27,840 nt of DNA from a virus, in IMG/VR virus record IMGVR_UViG_3300034019_000299, positions 1 through 27,840 of that record. One strand, written 5' to 3'. The notes under the pieces are model-generated. The model had not been told where the DNA came from. It saw only the letters and a list, made by a program, of their open reading frames with translations, and searched no databases. A program made the position numbers and the translations under genes. Shown piece after piece: positions 7,301 through 12,537 of this stretch (the stretch's first letter is position 1; the number at the start of each line of letters is the position of its first letter).

Positions 7301-7585
7301 ATGAATTGTCCGAAGTGCTGTAGCAACGATCTCCGGGTGAAGCACACGAACAACAAACTACCGAGCCAGGTGGTGCGCTATCGGTTGTGCAAAGCGTGCG
7401 GGTTCAAGTGGTTCACGGTCGAGACGCGGGTGCCGGACTACACGGTGGGCTGGGCTGCGTCGATGCAGTCGAAACCGGTGCTGCGTGTGCCGGTGACGGT
7501 GACGCTGCAGCACGTCGAGGAGGCGGACATGCGGCAGATCCTGCGGGTGACCGGCGGCATGAACAAATGTGACAAGGCCGCTTGA
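7301..7585 (+). CDS. NrdR-like zinc-ribbon protein
   Basis: A 94-residue protein from ATG 7301. It opens with MNCPKCCSNDLRVKHTNN and continues VVRYRLCKACGFKWFTVETR: two CXXC knuckles in the spacing and context of the NrdR N-terminal zinc ribbon (CPxC...VRRRRxCxxCxxRFTTxE). The ATP-cone that follows in NrdR is absent, so this is not a full NrdR. It is probably a zinc-ribbon nucleic-acid-binding protein or small regulator. A sigma70-like promoter (7582-7610) begins within its last codon. Confidence 0.65.
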   Translation: MNCPKCCSNDLRVKHTNNKLPSQVVRYRLCKACGFKWFTVETRVPDYTVGWAASMQSKPVLRVPVTVTLQHVEEADMRQILRVTGGMNKCDKAA

Positions 7586-7610
7586 TTCGCTGCTACCGGT
7601 GGCGTATTGT
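7582..7610 (+). promoter_or_regulatory. sigma70-like promoter for the small-gene array
   Basis: TTGATT (7582-7587), a 17-nt spacer and TATTGT (7605-7610) match a sigma70 consensus in sequence and spacing. The predicted start site lies near 7617, about 20 nt before ATG 7636. It would drive the chained small genes that follow. Inferred from sequence only. Confidence 0.55.
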
Positions 7611-7635
7611 GGCGAAGTCCACCCGACACCGACCC

Positions 7636-7830
7636 ATGCTCACCGCCACAGCCCTGGTGATCTGGAAGCTGTTCCTGCCGCTGCTGGTGCTGGTCGCTCT
7701 GATCGACTGGCTGACCGCTTCCACCGATCGCCGTGTTCGCGTGCTGGCCCATGCCGGCCGCAGTCAGCGCCAGATCGCTGACTCGCTCCACATCACCCGC
7801 TACCGCGTCCGCAAGGCGCTCGCATCATGA
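7636..7830 (+). CDS. membrane-anchored helix-turn-helix microprotein
   Basis: A 64-residue protein with an unusual pairing. Residues 4-24 (TATALVIWKLFLPLLVLVALI) form one hydrophobic membrane segment. Residues about 40-60 (GRSQRQIADSLHITRYRVRK) form a helix-turn-helix of the type found in resolvases and sigma4-like domains. The Arg content after the membrane segment suggests a cytoplasmic C-terminus, placing the HTH inside the cell. It is the first gene after the predicted promoter at 7582-7610, and its stop overlaps the next start (ATGA). An in-frame TTG extension to 7582 would run through the promoter and was not used. A membrane-tethered DNA-binding or host-takeover role is speculative. 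Confidence 0.65.
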   Translation: MLTATALVIWKLFLPLLVLVALIDWLTASTDRRVRVLAHAGRSQRQIADSLHITRYRVRKALAS

Positions 7831-7955
7831 TTAACCGCATCGCCGCCGCTGTCCTGCTGCTGATGGTCTACGTGGCCGGTCTCGACACCGGCCGCACCGA
7901 CGCAGCCAAAGCGCACGACAACCACCCCGCCTGCCATCAGAACCTGAAGCCATGA
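7827..7955 (+). CDS. 42-residue membrane or secreted microprotein
   Basis: Starts in an ATGA overlap with the HTH microprotein and reads MINRIAAAVLLLMVYVAGLD, then a short polar part with two His, one Cys and the end NLKP. The N-terminus could be a membrane anchor or a signal peptide. The stop overlaps the next start (ATGA). The gene is so short that it is supported mainly by the unbroken overlap chain on both sides. Confidence 0.6.
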   Translation: MINRIAAAVLLLMVYVAGLDTGRTDAAKAHDNHPACHQNLKP

Positions 7956-8131
7956 CCACCATGCGCCGCTTCTATTTTCAGATCCGCAGCGCCAACGTGA
8001 TCGAAGCCATCACGGCGCACAGCCTGACCGAAGCGCAGCAGATCGCTGCCGAAACAGGCTGGCTGCCGTGGTGGTCTGAACTTGAATGGCTCAACCCGCA
8101 AACTGTGACCGACCCAGCGCTGCACCAATGA
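7952..8131 (+). CDS. 59-residue hypothetical protein
   Basis: Begins MTTMRRFYFQIRSANVIEAI and continues with TEAQQIAAETGWLPWWSELEWL. This looks like a small alpha/beta protein: a strand, a helix rich in Ala and Gln, and a Trp-rich C-terminal segment. It is linked to both neighbours by ATGA overlaps. The next gene has a similar plan (short strand, Ala-rich helix, acidic end), so the two may be distant relatives. No function can be given. Confidence 0.6.
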   Translation: MTTMRRFYFQIRSANVIEAITAHSLTEAQQIAAETGWLPWWSELEWLNPQTVTDPALHQ

Positions 8132-8319
8132 ATACCTACCGCGTGATTCTTGACACCGATCAGGTTGAGCTGTTGGCGCCGAACGCTGCCACCGCTGTTC
8201 TCAGCGCGATGGAGCTGTATCCAGACCAGCAGCTGCTGAACGTCGAGCTGGAGCCCGAATGGGCCGACGATGACCACCCATCACTGACCGCCGCTGAGCG
8301 GAACCCGAGCCTGCGATGA
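8128..8319 (+). CDS. 63-residue acidic hypothetical protein
   Basis: Starts in an ATGA overlap. Begins MNTYRVILDTDQVELLAPNA, then an Ala-rich helix (AATAVLSAMELYP) and an acidic tail with EPEWADDDHPS. This resembles a compact strand-helix-strand fold of small cyanobacterial or cyanophage proteins. The stop overlaps the next start (ATGA). Function unknown. Confidence 0.65.
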   Translation: MNTYRVILDTDQVELLAPNAATAVLSAMELYPDQQLLNVELEPEWADDDHPSLTAAERNPSLR

Positions 8320-8642
8320 CCCACCCCATCACCCCACCGACAGAGCTGGTGCAGCAATGGCTCAACGCAGACGCAGAGAAAGGTTTATTTGCTGAGCCTC
8401 TTGCTGCCAAGGCCGCCCAATGGGGCGCCGACCATGAGCTGGAGGCGTGCTGTGAGTGGCTGGATAAAGAAGGCTGGTCTGGTGAATCACGACAACTCCG
8501 CGCCGCCCGCCGCCCCAAGCCGCCGAGTTTGAAGGAGCAGGCGCTGCAGGAACTGGAGCAGCTCAGAGGCGATGCCAACTCAATGGGCATGGGCTTCGAT
8601 GCTCCGGCCATCCGTCGCGCCCTGGAGCAGCTCGATGACTGA
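8316..8642 (+). CDS. small 'ELVQQW...PKPPSLKEQAL' family protein
   Basis: A 108-residue protein. The N-terminal part reads TPPTELVQQWLNADAEKG, then AAKAAQWGADHELEACCEWL with paired Cys, then an Arg-rich turn and PKPPSLKEQALQELEQL, ending in a predicted helix with a possible phosphorylation-type NSMGMGFDAP loop. From memory this arrangement recurs in small proteins of picocyanobacteria and their phages; I cannot verify that here. No function is known to me. It is chained to the previous gene by ATGA and to the next by an 8-nt overlap. Confidence 0.7.
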   Translation: MTHPITPPTELVQQWLNADAEKGLFAEPLAAKAAQWGADHELEACCEWLDKEGWSGESRQLRAARRPKPPSLKEQALQELEQLRGDANSMGMGFDAPAIRRALEQLDD

Positions 8643-8874
8643 CCTTTCCCCCGCCGCGCAGGCAGTGCTGGATGCGTTTACTGCTAACTGGCAAGACGAG
8701 CCTCTGGCTCAGGATCGCCAATGTCTCGCCGCCGCCCTGCGAGCTGCTGCGGATCAGGTATTAGCCGCCCAGTGGGAAGGGCGAATAGAACCCGATACAG
8801 CGCATAGCCTTGGCATCAACTGGTCGCGTGACGCATTACATGCCATCGCCGCCGAGCTGGAGGCTGGTCAATGA
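8635..8874 (+). CDS. small 'LSPAAQAVL' family protein, copy 1
   Basis: A 79-residue protein starting at ATG 8635, 8 nt inside the previous gene. It opens MTDLSPAAQAVLDAFTANW, followed by helical segments including RQCLAAALRAAADQVLAA and ending with ALHAIAAELEAGQ. A second gene at 11757 opens almost identically (MTNLSPTAQAVLNA) and ends with a matching helix (CELRQLASELNHA), so the two are paralogues. The family is recalled from picocyanobacterial and cyanophage genomes; its function is unknown. Confidence 0.7.
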   Translation: MTDLSPAAQAVLDAFTANWQDEPLAQDRQCLAAALRAAADQVLAAQWEGRIEPDTAHSLGINWSRDALHAIAAELEAGQ

Positions 8875-9074
8875 CTGACCACATCCGCGCCAAACTCGAA
8901 GCGCTGATCAGCGACTCGGGCATGTTCAACGCTGGCCAGCTTGAGGAGCGCCGCCGGTTGCAGTTGTTGATCACCGCCAGGATCGACGAGCTGCGCGGCG
9001 CCGGTAGCGTGCCGCATGTCAGTGCCGTGTGCGCTGAACTGCTCAGAATCCGCCAAGCATTGGAACCATGCTGA
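8871..9074 (+). CDS. 67-residue helical hypothetical protein
   Basis: Starts in an ATGA overlap with the LSPAAQAVL gene. Largely alpha-helical by eye: MTDHIRAKLEALISDSG, then QLEERRRLQLLITARIDELRG, then a short loop and AVCAELLRIRQALEP. The charged heptads suggest a coiled coil or a helical-bundle partner protein. It overlaps the next gene by 7 nt. Function unknown. Confidence 0.62.
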   Translation: MTDHIRAKLEALISDSGMFNAGQLEERRRLQLLITARIDELRGAGSVPHVSAVCAELLRIRQALEPC

Positions 9075-9337
9075 CCCGCGTCCGACTCGACCAGCAACGT
9101 GCCGACATGCTGGAGTCTCTCTATGAAGCCAGCGGCCGCACCTGCGGCACTTACACCGGACTGTGGCAGGAGTTCTGCCAAGACATCGCCACCAATTTCA
9201 GAAACACCGACTACGCCGACCTTCACGCCGCGTGCGTGATCGCGATCGACCACACCGAGAGCCACCTGGCTGAGAAGCACGCGCAGCAGTGCATCGCCGT
9301 CTGCCGGCGGTTCTTGCTCAGGGAGAAGTGGCTGTGA
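9068..9337 (+). CDS. 89-residue hypothetical protein
   Basis: Begins MLTRVRLDQQRADMLESLYE and continues through a Thr/Gly-rich stretch (SGRTCGTYTGLWQEF) to a helical C-terminal half containing three Cys. Start at ATG 9068, inside the previous gene by 7 nt. Its stop overlaps the next start as GTGA. Not recognised. Confidence 0.62.
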   Translation: MLTRVRLDQQRADMLESLYEASGRTCGTYTGLWQEFCQDIATNFRNTDYADLHAACVIAIDHTESHLAEKHAQQCIAVCRRFLLREKWL

Positions 9338-9564
9338 TCGACCGCAAGCCCAACGGCAAGGGCCGCAACTTCACGGTCAACATCAGGATGAGCCGCGAGG
9401 AGATCGAGGCCGCGCGGAAGCTGGGCGATGGCAACATCAGCATGGGCTTCAGGCAGGCGATCAGGTACGCGTGCTGGAAGGAGATGCGGCCCATCAAGCT
9501 GAGCACCATGCTGCGCTCAGCATCGGTGATGGCGGCCGCGCTCGAGGATGGCAACCATGAGTGA
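9334..9564 (+). CDS. ribbon-helix-helix-like DNA-binding protein
   Basis: A 76-residue protein starting at GTG 9334 in a GTGA overlap. After a basic lead (IDRKPNGKGRN) comes a strand FTVNIRMS, a helix REEIEAARKLG, a tight turn DGNISMG and a second helix FRQAIRYACWK. That order (beta-alpha-alpha) with a basic strand fits the ribbon-helix-helix fold of CopG/Arc repressors, which bind operators as dimers. It is a candidate regulator of the early array. It overlaps the DUF3310 gene by 8 nt. Confidence 0.68.
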   Translation: MIDRKPNGKGRNFTVNIRMSREEIEAARKLGDGNISMGFRQAIRYACWKEMRPIKLSTMLRSASVMAAALEDGNHE

Positions 9565-9751
9565 CCACTATCGCCACGGCGAGATCGAGTGCATCGACGC
9601 CATCCAGGCCGCGCTAACACCGGAGGAGTTCCGGGGATTCTGCAAGGGCAACGTGCTCAAGTACGTCTGGCGCGAGCAGCACAAAGACCCAGAATCGTTA
9701 AGAAAGGCACAGTGGTATGTCGCCAGACTCCTTGGCACCATGGAGTCATGA
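9557..9751 (+). CDS. DUF3310 family protein
   Basis: A 64-residue protein starting at ATG 9557. Begins MSDHYRHGEIECIDAIQAAL, then FCKGNVLKYVWREQHKD and KAQWYVARLL. The HY...G...ECID start and the 'GN..KY.WR' centre are the signature of the phage DUF3310 family. Members occur mostly in early gene regions, often next to nucleotide-metabolism genes. Their biochemical role is not settled. It is chained to both neighbours by 8-nt and ATGA overlaps. Confidence 0.82.
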   Translation: MSDHYRHGEIECIDAIQAALTPEEFRGFCKGNVLKYVWREQHKDPESLRKAQWYVARLLGTMES

Positions 9752-9999
9752 AGCAGACACACCTGAACTGGCTCGAACGCTGGGCGCTGCGGCTGCTGCA
9801 TCAGAGCCCGCGGCTCGGGCTGGTGATCGCAAAGCCAGCCGCGAGCACCGTGATCAGCTGGTCGGCGCAGCCCGGCGATGAAGTGGCCAGGGCGATGATC
9901 AGCACCCTGCTGGACCTGCCCGACGATGACGACGACGAGCCGGCGAGCATGTTGCTTGAGCGGCTGTACCACGCGCCGAGTTACGGCGAACGCGAATGA
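9748..9999 (+). CDS. 83-residue hypothetical protein with acidic tract
   Basis: Begins MKQTHLNWLERWALRLLHQS, an amphipathic helix, followed by SPRLGLVIAKPAASTVISW and an acidic run (LPDDDDDEP) before a C-terminal helix. Starts and ends in ATGA overlaps. Amphipathic-helix openings of this kind can associate with membranes or partners, but nothing identifies a family. Confidence 0.6.
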   Translation: MKQTHLNWLERWALRLLHQSPRLGLVIAKPAASTVISWSAQPGDEVARAMISTLLDLPDDDDDEPASMLLERLYHAPSYGERE

Positions 10000-10331
10000 T
10001 CAGCCTGCACGCCGGCCGCCTGCTGCTGGTGTGCAGCTGCTCCTCTCGCAACTGGTGGGCCCATGTTGTGCTGGGGCCGCGGCCTGAGTTGCAGATCAAG
10101 GCCGACACTGGCACGGTCCACTTGCCTGATGCGCTGATCCGCGCGCAATCGGTCTACAAGATGGCAGTTGCATCTATGCGGCCCGCTGATGCGCCCCGGA
10201 TGTGCTGGGATTGTCTGCAGTGGGATATGCGCCGGCAGCGGTGCGATCTGGGGCTGCCAGAATCGAAGCGAAGCGGCGGCCGCTATGCGCCCCGGTGCGA
10301 GATGTTCCAGCCATGTCGCGCGAATGGGTAA
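9996..10331 (+). CDS. Cys-rich hypothetical protein with a putative zinc site
   Basis: A 111-residue protein starting in an ATGA overlap. The N-terminal half is beta-rich (LLLVCSCSSRNWWAHVVLG). The C-terminal half has CWDCLQWD, then RCDLG and APRCEMF. These four cysteines, in a C-X2-C...C...C layout, could bind a metal. The pattern resembles small cyanobacterial and cyanophage proteins with a C-terminal CXXC...C...C knuckle. Function unknown. It overlaps the next gene by 19 nt. Confidence 0.6.
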   Translation: MISLHAGRLLLVCSCSSRNWWAHVVLGPRPELQIKADTGTVHLPDALIRAQSVYKMAVASMRPADAPRMCWDCLQWDMRRQRCDLGLPESKRSGGRYAPRCEMFQPCRANG

Positions 10332-10522
10332 CAGCCACGCGTGAACCGTGGTGCCCGCTGATCAAGCAATGCCTTGATGGCATCGACCGCCACAACAGTC
10401 TGTGGTTCACGACAGGTGACGCGTGGCACCTGCATCGAGCTGAGTACCTGCGGCAGTATGTGGTCGAGCTGAAGGACTGGATCCATCGCCATGAGCGCGC
10501 CGGAAGTGCTGAGCCGTACTGA
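10313..10522 (+). CDS. 69-residue hypothetical protein
   Basis: Starts at ATG 10313 inside the previous gene. It reads MSREWVTATREPWCPLIKQC, then GDAWHLHRAEYLRQYVVELK and DWIHRHE. The long central helix, with His and Arg periodicity, is the main visible feature. It overlaps the next gene by 32 nt. No family recognised. Confidence 0.6.
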   Translation: MSREWVTATREPWCPLIKQCLDGIDRHNSLWFTTGDAWHLHRAEYLRQYVVELKDWIHRHERAGSAEPY

Positions 10523-10664
10523 TCGCGACGGCGGATGGATCGAGACGTTGCAACCTGAAGGCGGCGGCGAGCTGTACTACCGCAGCTGCGCGCACGGGAT
10601 GTGCCGCTACTCGAGCGACCTGTGGCAGGCTGAGATGTATCTCGACCACCTGCTAGCCCGATGA
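10491..10664 (+). CDS. 57-residue hypothetical protein
   Basis: ATG 10491 starts within the previous gene. Reads MSAPEVLSRTDRDGGWIETL, then GELYYRSCAHGMCRYSSDLW and a C-terminal helix. It has two Cys and a His that could pair. The stop overlaps the start of the next microprotein (ATGA). Supported by the overlap chain and coherent composition only. Confidence 0.55.
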   Translation: MSAPEVLSRTDRDGGWIETLQPEGGGELYYRSCAHGMCRYSSDLWQAEMYLDHLLAR

Positions 10665-10750
10665 CGCTGCCCGAGATTGCTTACCTGGCCGTGATGTATT
10701 GGGTGATCTGCGTGCTGGTCATTCTGCTGCTGAGTCGGATCCTCCCGTGA
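10661..10750 (+). CDS. 29-residue single-pass membrane microprotein
   Basis: Starts in an ATGA overlap. It consists almost entirely of one hydrophobic helix (LAVMYWVICVLVILLLS) flanked by MTLPEIAY and RILP. This is a typical phage membrane microprotein. It is the last gene of this rightward run: its final 32 nt overlap the convergent HNH gene. The function could be membrane interference or nothing at all. Confidence 0.5.
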   Translation: MTLPEIAYLAVMYWVICVLVILLLSRILP

Positions 10751-11039
10751 TCCATCGGGCCACGGCCCACTCTCCCAGCTCGGTGTGGAAGTCCTGCTGG
10801 CGATACCAGTCAAGCCAGGGCTTGTGGCCCTTGCGGCTGTTGCAGCTGAGGCAGCACGCAACGAGGTTGGCGCGCACCGTCAGGCCGCCGTGCACCTTGG
10901 GCACCACATGGTCGAGCGTTGGCGATCGACCCAGGTCATCGCCGCAGTATGCGCAGCGATAGGACCATGCGAGCAGCACCTGATCGCGCGCCGAGCGACG
11001 GGTGACCAGGCGGGTTCCGTCAATGTGCGCCTTGTCCAC
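10719..11039 (-). CDS. HNH endonuclease
   Basis: A 106-residue HNH nuclease. The zinc knuckles are C29-AY-C32 and C63-LS-C66, and the active-site strand is LDHVVPKVHGG with D43-H44. Asn58 and C66-N67 follow, then RKGHK. Start is the GTG at 11039, which overlaps the end of the upstream minus gene by 20 nt; a TTG at 11075 is less likely. Free-standing HNH proteins in phages may nick DNA during packaging, act as mobile (homing) nucleases or attack host DNA. It lies opposite the main early direction, as an insertion would, and converges on the microprotein at 10661-10750. Confidence 0.85.
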   Translation of the reverse strand: MDKAHIDGTRLVTRRSARDQVLLAWSYRCAYCGDDLGRSPTLDHVVPKVHGGLTVRANLVACCLSCNSRKGHKPWLDWYRQQDFHTELGEWAVARWITGGSDSAAE

Positions 11040-11205
11040 TGAGGTTCGGCGGCAGGGGCATTGCCTGAACCTCAAGGCTCAGGATGTCGTCGTCGTCGTG
11101 GATGTGCTCAGCGATCCGGCTGTAGACATCAGCCGGCAGGTCCTCCGGGGCAGCGTCGGAGCGGATCACGACGGTGGCGGAGACTTCGACGATGAAGGCC
11201 CGCAT
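11020..11205 (-). CDS. 61-residue hypothetical protein
   Basis: Starts at ATG 11205. Reads MRAFIVEVSATVVIRSDAAP, then VYSRIAEHIHDDDDILSLEV and a Pro/Gly-rich tail. A strand-helix-strand arrangement with an acidic DDDD patch is likely. It shares its strand and probable transcript with the HNH gene that follows and overlaps it. From memory, similar short 'VEVSATVVI' proteins occur in cyanobacteria; unverified. Function unknown. Confidence 0.6.
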   Translation of the reverse strand: MRAFIVEVSATVVIRSDAAPEDLPADVYSRIAEHIHDDDDILSLEVQAMPLPPNLSGQGAH

Positions 11206-11343
11206 TGGATCGCCGCCGCTTGCCCCAACGGTAGCGGGCGCGACTGGATCGGGCCGTGTGACGGATTGTGAACGGGCCGCCCTGATCGCGCATTATGCGC
11301 TGCCAGTGGTGTATTGTTAGTTCATCGACAGCCACCCACTCCG
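11206..11343. promoter_or_regulatory. divergent control region with a 13-bp palindrome and a -10 element
   Basis: A 138-nt gap between the minus pair (start 11205) and the plus gene at 11344. GCGCAT-T-ATGCGC (11288-11300) is a perfect palindrome, followed 12 nt later by TATTGT (11312-11317), the same -10 sequence as at 7605-7610. The palindrome covers the place where the -35 would lie (around 11289-11294), where no good consensus is seen. That layout suits a repressor or activator site. Inferred. Confidence 0.45.
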
Positions 11344-11490
11344 ATGACCACCTTCACCGCCACCACCGATCAGCAGCTCAAGGCCGAAATGGCTCTCCGC
11401 TTCAAAGCTCTCAAGCTTGGGGCCACCCACACTCAGGTCAACCTCTGGACTCTGAACGAGGTTTTCATCTTCATCAGCAACCACGCCTGA
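11344..11490 (+). CDS. 48-residue hypothetical protein
   Basis: First gene after the divergent region. Reads MTTFTATTDQQLKAEMALRF, then KALKLGATHTQVNLWTLNEV and ends FIFISNHA. One amphipathic helix plus a hydrophobic end. Support comes from position behind a promoter-like element and a hairpin just after the stop. Not recognised. Confidence 0.55.
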   Translation: MTTFTATTDQQLKAEMALRFKALKLGATHTQVNLWTLNEVFIFISNHA

Positions 11491-11502
11491 GCCGCCGCTA
11501 TC

Positions 11503-11528
11503 GGATCACCAGCTGCGGTTGGTGATCC
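11503..11528 (+). terminator. hairpin between small genes, possible attenuator
   Basis: GGATCACCA (11503-11511) and TGGTGATCC (11520-11528) form a perfect 9-bp stem with an 8-nt loop, 12 nt after the preceding stop. No U-tract follows; instead there is a second small repeat, ACAAA-CACC-TTTGT (11529-11542), ending 9 nt before the next ATG. This could be a weak terminator, an attenuator or a processing site. Confidence 0.4.
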
Positions 11529-11551
11529 ACAAACACCTTTGTTATTAATCC

Positions 11552-11764
11552 ATGAACTACAAAGAAACCGCCGCCATGCTCGCATCATGCGGACTAACAC
11601 CAGACACCTTTGGTGCCGTGGCTGAAGCGTTGATCTATCAGCACCGACGCTATGACGCACAACGCGATCCAGAGACATCTTGGCAGGTTGGTTTTAGCGA
11701 TTGCCTGCGCCAACTTGAAGCCGAGGCAATGCAAATCAGTGCTGCTTGGCCAATCAATGACTAA
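11552..11764 (+). CDS. 70-residue hypothetical protein
   Basis: Reads MNYKETAAMLASCGLTPDTF, then ALIYQHRRYDAQRDPETSWQ and a C-terminal helix with LRQLEAEAMQ. Mostly helical, with two Cys. It follows the hairpin region and overlaps the next gene by 8 nt. Its base composition is slightly AT-richer than genes at 8-10 kb. No family recognised. Confidence 0.6.
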   Translation: MNYKETAAMLASCGLTPDTFGAVAEALIYQHRRYDAQRDPETSWQVGFSDCLRQLEAEAMQISAAWPIND

Positions 11765-11966
11765 TTTGTCACCTACGGCTCAAGCGGTACTTAATGCCGC
11801 AATGAGCTACGAAATCAATCCAGAATGCTACTCAAGAGAAATCGCCGCGATAGTGCTCAAAGTTCTATCCGAGCACTGCCTGCACGAGACGCATCAAGGT
11901 CGTCGCTACATGCTCGCCTGCGAGCTGCGGCAACTGGCATCTGAATTAAATCACGCAACTTCATGA
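11757..11966 (+). CDS. small 'LSPTAQAVL' family protein, copy 2
   Basis: A 69-residue protein starting at ATG 11757. It opens MTNLSPTAQAVLNAAMSYEI and closes with ACELRQLASELNHATS. Both ends match the gene at 8635 (MTDLSPAAQAVLDA... and AIAAELEA), while the middle has diverged. It is therefore a paralogue in the same array. The codons here are visibly more AT-rich than in copy 1, so the copies may have entered separately rather than by local duplication. Function unknown. Confidence 0.7.
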   Translation: MTNLSPTAQAVLNAAMSYEINPECYSREIAAIVLKVLSEHCLHETHQGRRYMLACELRQLASELNHATS

Positions 11967-12142
11967 CCTACATCCTCCACACCGGCCCGTGGCACATCGG
12001 GCCGTTCCCGACCCACATCGCGGCGCAGCACTTCGCTGAAAGCCACGGCATCGACGACTACCGCATGATCCCGCTTGATGATCCGGCCGAAGCGCCGGGC
12101 CGGATCGCGCGGTTCAATACAGCTAAGATTGAGGTGCTCTAG
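11963..12142 (+). CDS. 59-residue hypothetical protein, last of the early array
   Basis: Starts in an ATGA overlap. Reads MTYILHTGPWHIGPFPTHIA, then AQHFAESHGIDDYRMIPLDD, and ends FNTAKIEVL. This is a strand-helix-strand plan with several His. The stop codon lies within the left arm of a strong hairpin (12136-12162), so this is probably the end of the transcript. Function unknown. Confidence 0.6.
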   Translation: MTYILHTGPWHIGPFPTHIAAQHFAESHGIDDYRMIPLDDPAEAPGRIARFNTAKIEVL

Positions 12143-12162
12143 CGGGTTGCAGCCCCTAGAGC
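12136..12162 (+). terminator. hairpin closing the early array
   Basis: GCTCTAG (12136-12142) pairs perfectly with CTAGAGC (12156-12162), and GGG/CCC inside add three pairs around a single bulge and a 6-nt loop. It overlaps the stop of the last small gene. No U-run follows, so it may be a factor-assisted terminator or a 3'-end stabiliser. Confidence 0.5.
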
Positions 12163-12186
12163 GTGACCACCTGCAATCACCAGGCG

Positions 12187-12537
12187 ATGCAAGAAGTATG
12201 GCAGCCCGTGCCGGGTTTTCAGGGCTTTTATGTGATCAGTAATTGGGGTCGCTGCATCAGCTTTGCTCGGCGCACCCCACGGATATTAAAACCATCGCGT
12301 TGCAAGGCCGGTAATAACAGGCGTTATTTGGTTTACAACCTTAAGCCTGCGCCAATGCAGCAAAAAATGGTAAAAGTTCATCGTTTGGTTGCGGAAGCAT
12401 TTATCCCAAACCCTGACTGCAAACCGCAGGTCAACCACATTGATGGAGATCCAACCAATAATCGGGTAGACAATTTGGAATGGGTCACCGATTCAGAAAA
12501 CAAGGCTCACGCCCGTTTGCTTCGACTGGCCGCTTAA
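12187..12537 (+). CDS. NUMOD4/HNH homing-type endonuclease
   Basis: A 116-residue protein from ATG 12187; a GTG at 12163 would add eight residues and start inside the hairpin edge. The NUMOD4 DNA-binding segment is [20 protein letters not shown] (3-22). The HNH_3 core is [14 protein letters not shown] (63-76), then QVNHIDGD (81-88), [10 protein letters not shown] (91-100). This is the usual architecture of phage free-standing or intron-borne homing nucleases, which copy themselves into homing sites. The DNA is clearly AT-richer than its surroundings. It sits exactly at the junction between the early and late modules, and shares a TTAA with the convergent endolysin stop. Confidence 0.9.
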   Translation: MQEVWQPVPGFQGFYVISNWGRCISFARRTPRILKPSRCKAGNNRRYLVYNLKPAPMQQKMVKVHRLVAEAFIPNPDCKPQVNHIDGDPTNNRVDNLEWVTDSENKAHARLLRLAA

